Shown piece after piece: positions 62,824-64,000 of a stretch of 64,000 nt of DNA; positions within the stretch are counted from its first letter, which is position 1, and each line of letters starts with the position of its first letter. Under the pieces are notes generated by a model. It ran no database searches. It saw only the letters and a program-made list of their open reading frames with translations, and had not been told where the DNA came from. The DNA comes from Arthrobacter sp. SLBN-100 (GTDB taxonomy: Bacteria; Actinomycetota; Actinomycetes; Actinomycetales; Micrococcaceae). The position numbers and the translations under genes were made by a program. The stretch is taken from positions 3,906,001 to 3,970,000 of the forward strand of contig NZ_VFMY01000001.1 in assembly GCF_006715305.1 (NCBI RefSeq). Direction: 5' to 3'.

Positions 62824-63684
62824 CTACGGGTGGCGGACGCCGTTGCCAGCCAGGACGTCCCGGTACCCTTCACTGAAGGACGGAAAAGCGAAGCCAAATC
62901 CGGTGCTCCGAAGCAAATCATTGCGGCAGCGTTTGTTGCCGCCGCGCGACGGTCCTGCCTCGCCAACAGGCGGTTCCACCAGACCCATTTCCTGGGCCAG
63001 GAATCGGAGCACACTGCCCAGGTCGGCCGGGTTATCGTCCACGCCGATGTAGGCGGGAGCCGGCGCAGCCGTCATGGTGGCGAGGTGGACAATGGCCCCC
63101 GCGGCGTCGTCGCGATGGATACGGTTGGTGTACCGGATGTCCTCGGGAATGACGGCGGAACCGCTCCGCACCTGTTCGATCAACCTGGTGCGGCCCGGGC
63201 CATAGATTCCGCCCAGCCGAAGGGACACAGCAGTTGTCGGAGTTCCCTCGAGCCTCTTTCGGAGCAGCTCCTCCGCCTCCATCAGGATCCTGCCGGAAAA
63301 GCCACCGGGCGCAGGTGGAGTATCCTCATCCACCCAGCCCCCTCCGGCGTCGCCATAAACCGCGGTGGAGGAGACAAAGAGGACCCGGGCCGGCGTCACG
63401 CCGTCGCGCTCCAAAGCGTCCAGGACATTGGTCACCCCGCGCACATACGCGGCCCTGTAGGCATCCTCTGACGGCGAATCGGCAGCGACGGCTATAACGA
63501 CGGCGATCGTGTCCGCCGGGACCGGCGGAAGGTTAGCTGCGCTCAGGTCAGCCGCCACGCCTTCAATGACAGCAGGCAGTTGCGCGGGGGAGCGGCGCCA
63601 GCCTACGACGCGGTGCCCCTGGGCGGCGAACCGCAAACCCGCCTCGGTGCCCAGGTCGCCGCATCCGGCCAGGAGGATTGTCAT
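62824..63684 (-). CDS. NAD(P)-dependent epimerase/dehydratase (extended SDR)
   Basis: A 286-residue Rossmann protein. The N-terminal GCGDLG replaces the usual GxxGxxG, as in atypical SDRs of the YeeZ kind. SSTAVYGDAGG supplies the Tyr region and the usual YxxxK Lys is absent (VYGDAG), so classic SDR catalysis is doubtful. RLGGIYGPGR and NRIHRDDAAGAI follow. The start is ATG 63684, two bases after the stop of the next gene upstream on the minus strand, so they are cotranscribed. Confidence 0.85.
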   Translation of the reverse strand: MTILLAGCGDLGTEAGLRFAAQGHRVVGWRRSPAQLPAVIEGVAADLSAANLPPVPADTIAVVIAVAADSPSEDAYRAAYVRGVTNVLDALERDGVTPARVLFVSSTAVYGDAGGGWVDEDTPPAPGGFSGRILMEAEELLRKRLEGTPTTAVSLRLGGIYGPGRTRLIEQVRSGSAVIPEDIRYTNRIHRDDAAGAIVHLATMTAAPAPAYIGVDDNPADLGSVLRFLAQEMGLVEPPVGEAGPSRGGNKRCRNDLLRSTGFGFAFPSFSEGYRDVLAGNGVRHP

Positions 63685-63686
63685 GG

Positions 63687-64000
63687 CTACGGTGCCTCCA
63701 CCGGGAAGAACACCCGGGGATCCTGCAGGAGTGCCGGGTAGGTGAAGGCCGACCGGTCAATGATCTCCGTGACCGTGAAGTTCCTGCCGAACCTGCCGTC
63801 TTCCAGCGTGATGGGCCGGCCCACCACCTGTCCCACGGCAAACTTGTGGCCGTGTTCGAACGGGACGGCGACCGGAGTTTTCCCGGGGAGGGTAGCGAAG
63901 GCTTCCTCCTGCGCCAGGCGCTTGCGGGTGGGCTTTTTCAGCTGCGGCTTCGGTGGCGCCTTCCGGGGCTGCTTTGAGGGCCGGCGGGAGCCGTCGTCGA
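63687..64000 (-). CDS. partial protein, unknown function (5' end outside window)
   Basis: The last ~104 codons of a minus-strand gene ending at TAG 63687-63689. The visible part begins with a Lys/Arg/Pro-rich stretch (RRPSKQPRKAPPKPQLKK) and ends in a compact domain (AVPFEHGHKFAVGQVV, RNFTVTEIIDRSAFTYP, DPRVFFPVEAP). The start codon lies beyond base 64000. It sits two bases upstream of the SDR gene and is probably in one operon with it. I do not recognise it. Confidence 0.6.
   Translation of the reverse strand, partial: DDGSRRPSKQPRKAPPKPQLKKPTRKRLAQEEAFATLPGKTPVAVPFEHGHKFAVGQVVGRPITLEDGRFGRNFTVTEIIDRSAFTYPALLQDPRVFFPVEAP

Noticed and set aside
1..64000. Search for tRNA, rRNA, CRISPR arrays, insertion sequences and phage genes.
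   Set aside because: No regular spaced repeats, transposase or integrase motifs, or tRNA-like intergenic segments were found by eye; a tRNAscan or Infernal run would be decisive.

Overview
The window looks like a chromosomal segment of a high-GC actinobacterium of the Micrococcaceae, most likely Arthrobacter or Pseudarthrobacter. This rests on the gene content (actinobacterial-type inositol operon, DUF6318 lipoprotein, Cgl0159-family aldolase), the frequent GTG/TTG starts, and several intergenic repeats of a kind I associate with that group. I found no rRNA, tRNA, CRISPR array, insertion sequence or phage gene. Almost every gene is intact. The exceptions are the two genes cut by the window edges and one decayed transporter remnant.

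Layout. 1-5.2 kb: end of pcrA, a lipoprotein, then sucCD. 5.2-6.2 kb: two back-to-back palindromes and an ArsR-SRPBCC pair. 6.3-19.7 kb: an inositol-catabolism locus. A tautomerase resembling malonate-semialdehyde decarboxylase precedes an eight-gene operon (iolC, Cgl0159-type aldolase, iolD, iolA/mmsA, iolE, iolG, sugar-phosphate isomerase, MFS transporter). Facing it on the minus strand are GntR-iolB-LacI. Together these cover import of inositol and its conversion to dihydroxyacetone phosphate, acetyl-CoA and CO2. 19.9-25.7 kb: LOG-like protein, secreted matrixin-like protease, ferritin-VIT1 fusion, small acidic protein, symporter remnant, XRE-cupin regulator and a DUF559-type protein. 26-28.8 kb: an agmatinase-family enzyme with a ThDP enzyme. 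28.9-36.4 kb: MarR with a DHA2 exporter, a heterodimeric ABC exporter, a thioesterase and a small membrane protein. 36.5-43.7 kb: McrB-McrC with an EVE-like domain, a histidine kinase/response regulator/Hpt trio, and Vsr. 43.7-53.4 kb: PPOX-fold protein, NCS1 permease behind a possible structured leader, two secreted proteins, Old Yellow Enzyme, Tex and DUF2071. 53.8-62.3 kb: a nine-gene surface-glycan cluster with an HPr-kinase-like protein, three GT2 enzymes, a flippase, a large membrane protein, two tiny membrane proteins and a metallophosphoesterase. The end holds DUF1622, an extended SDR and a partial gene.

Most interesting observations: (i) the tautomerase and iol promoters share a near-identical 23-bp element, and the iol and gntR promoters share a TTGAYAGGACATWC element, which ties a malonate-semialdehyde-type enzyme to the pathway that makes that compound; (ii) the glycan cluster around the HprK-like kinase; (iii) two signalling or nuclease proteins lack a key residue (McrC Asp to Asn, Hpt His to Leu); (iv) a pseudoknot-capable leader precedes the NCS1 permease; (v) several families of palindromic intergenic repeats are present, one of which forms the 3' end of mcrC. 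All family assignments come from reading motifs by eye; no database search was run.
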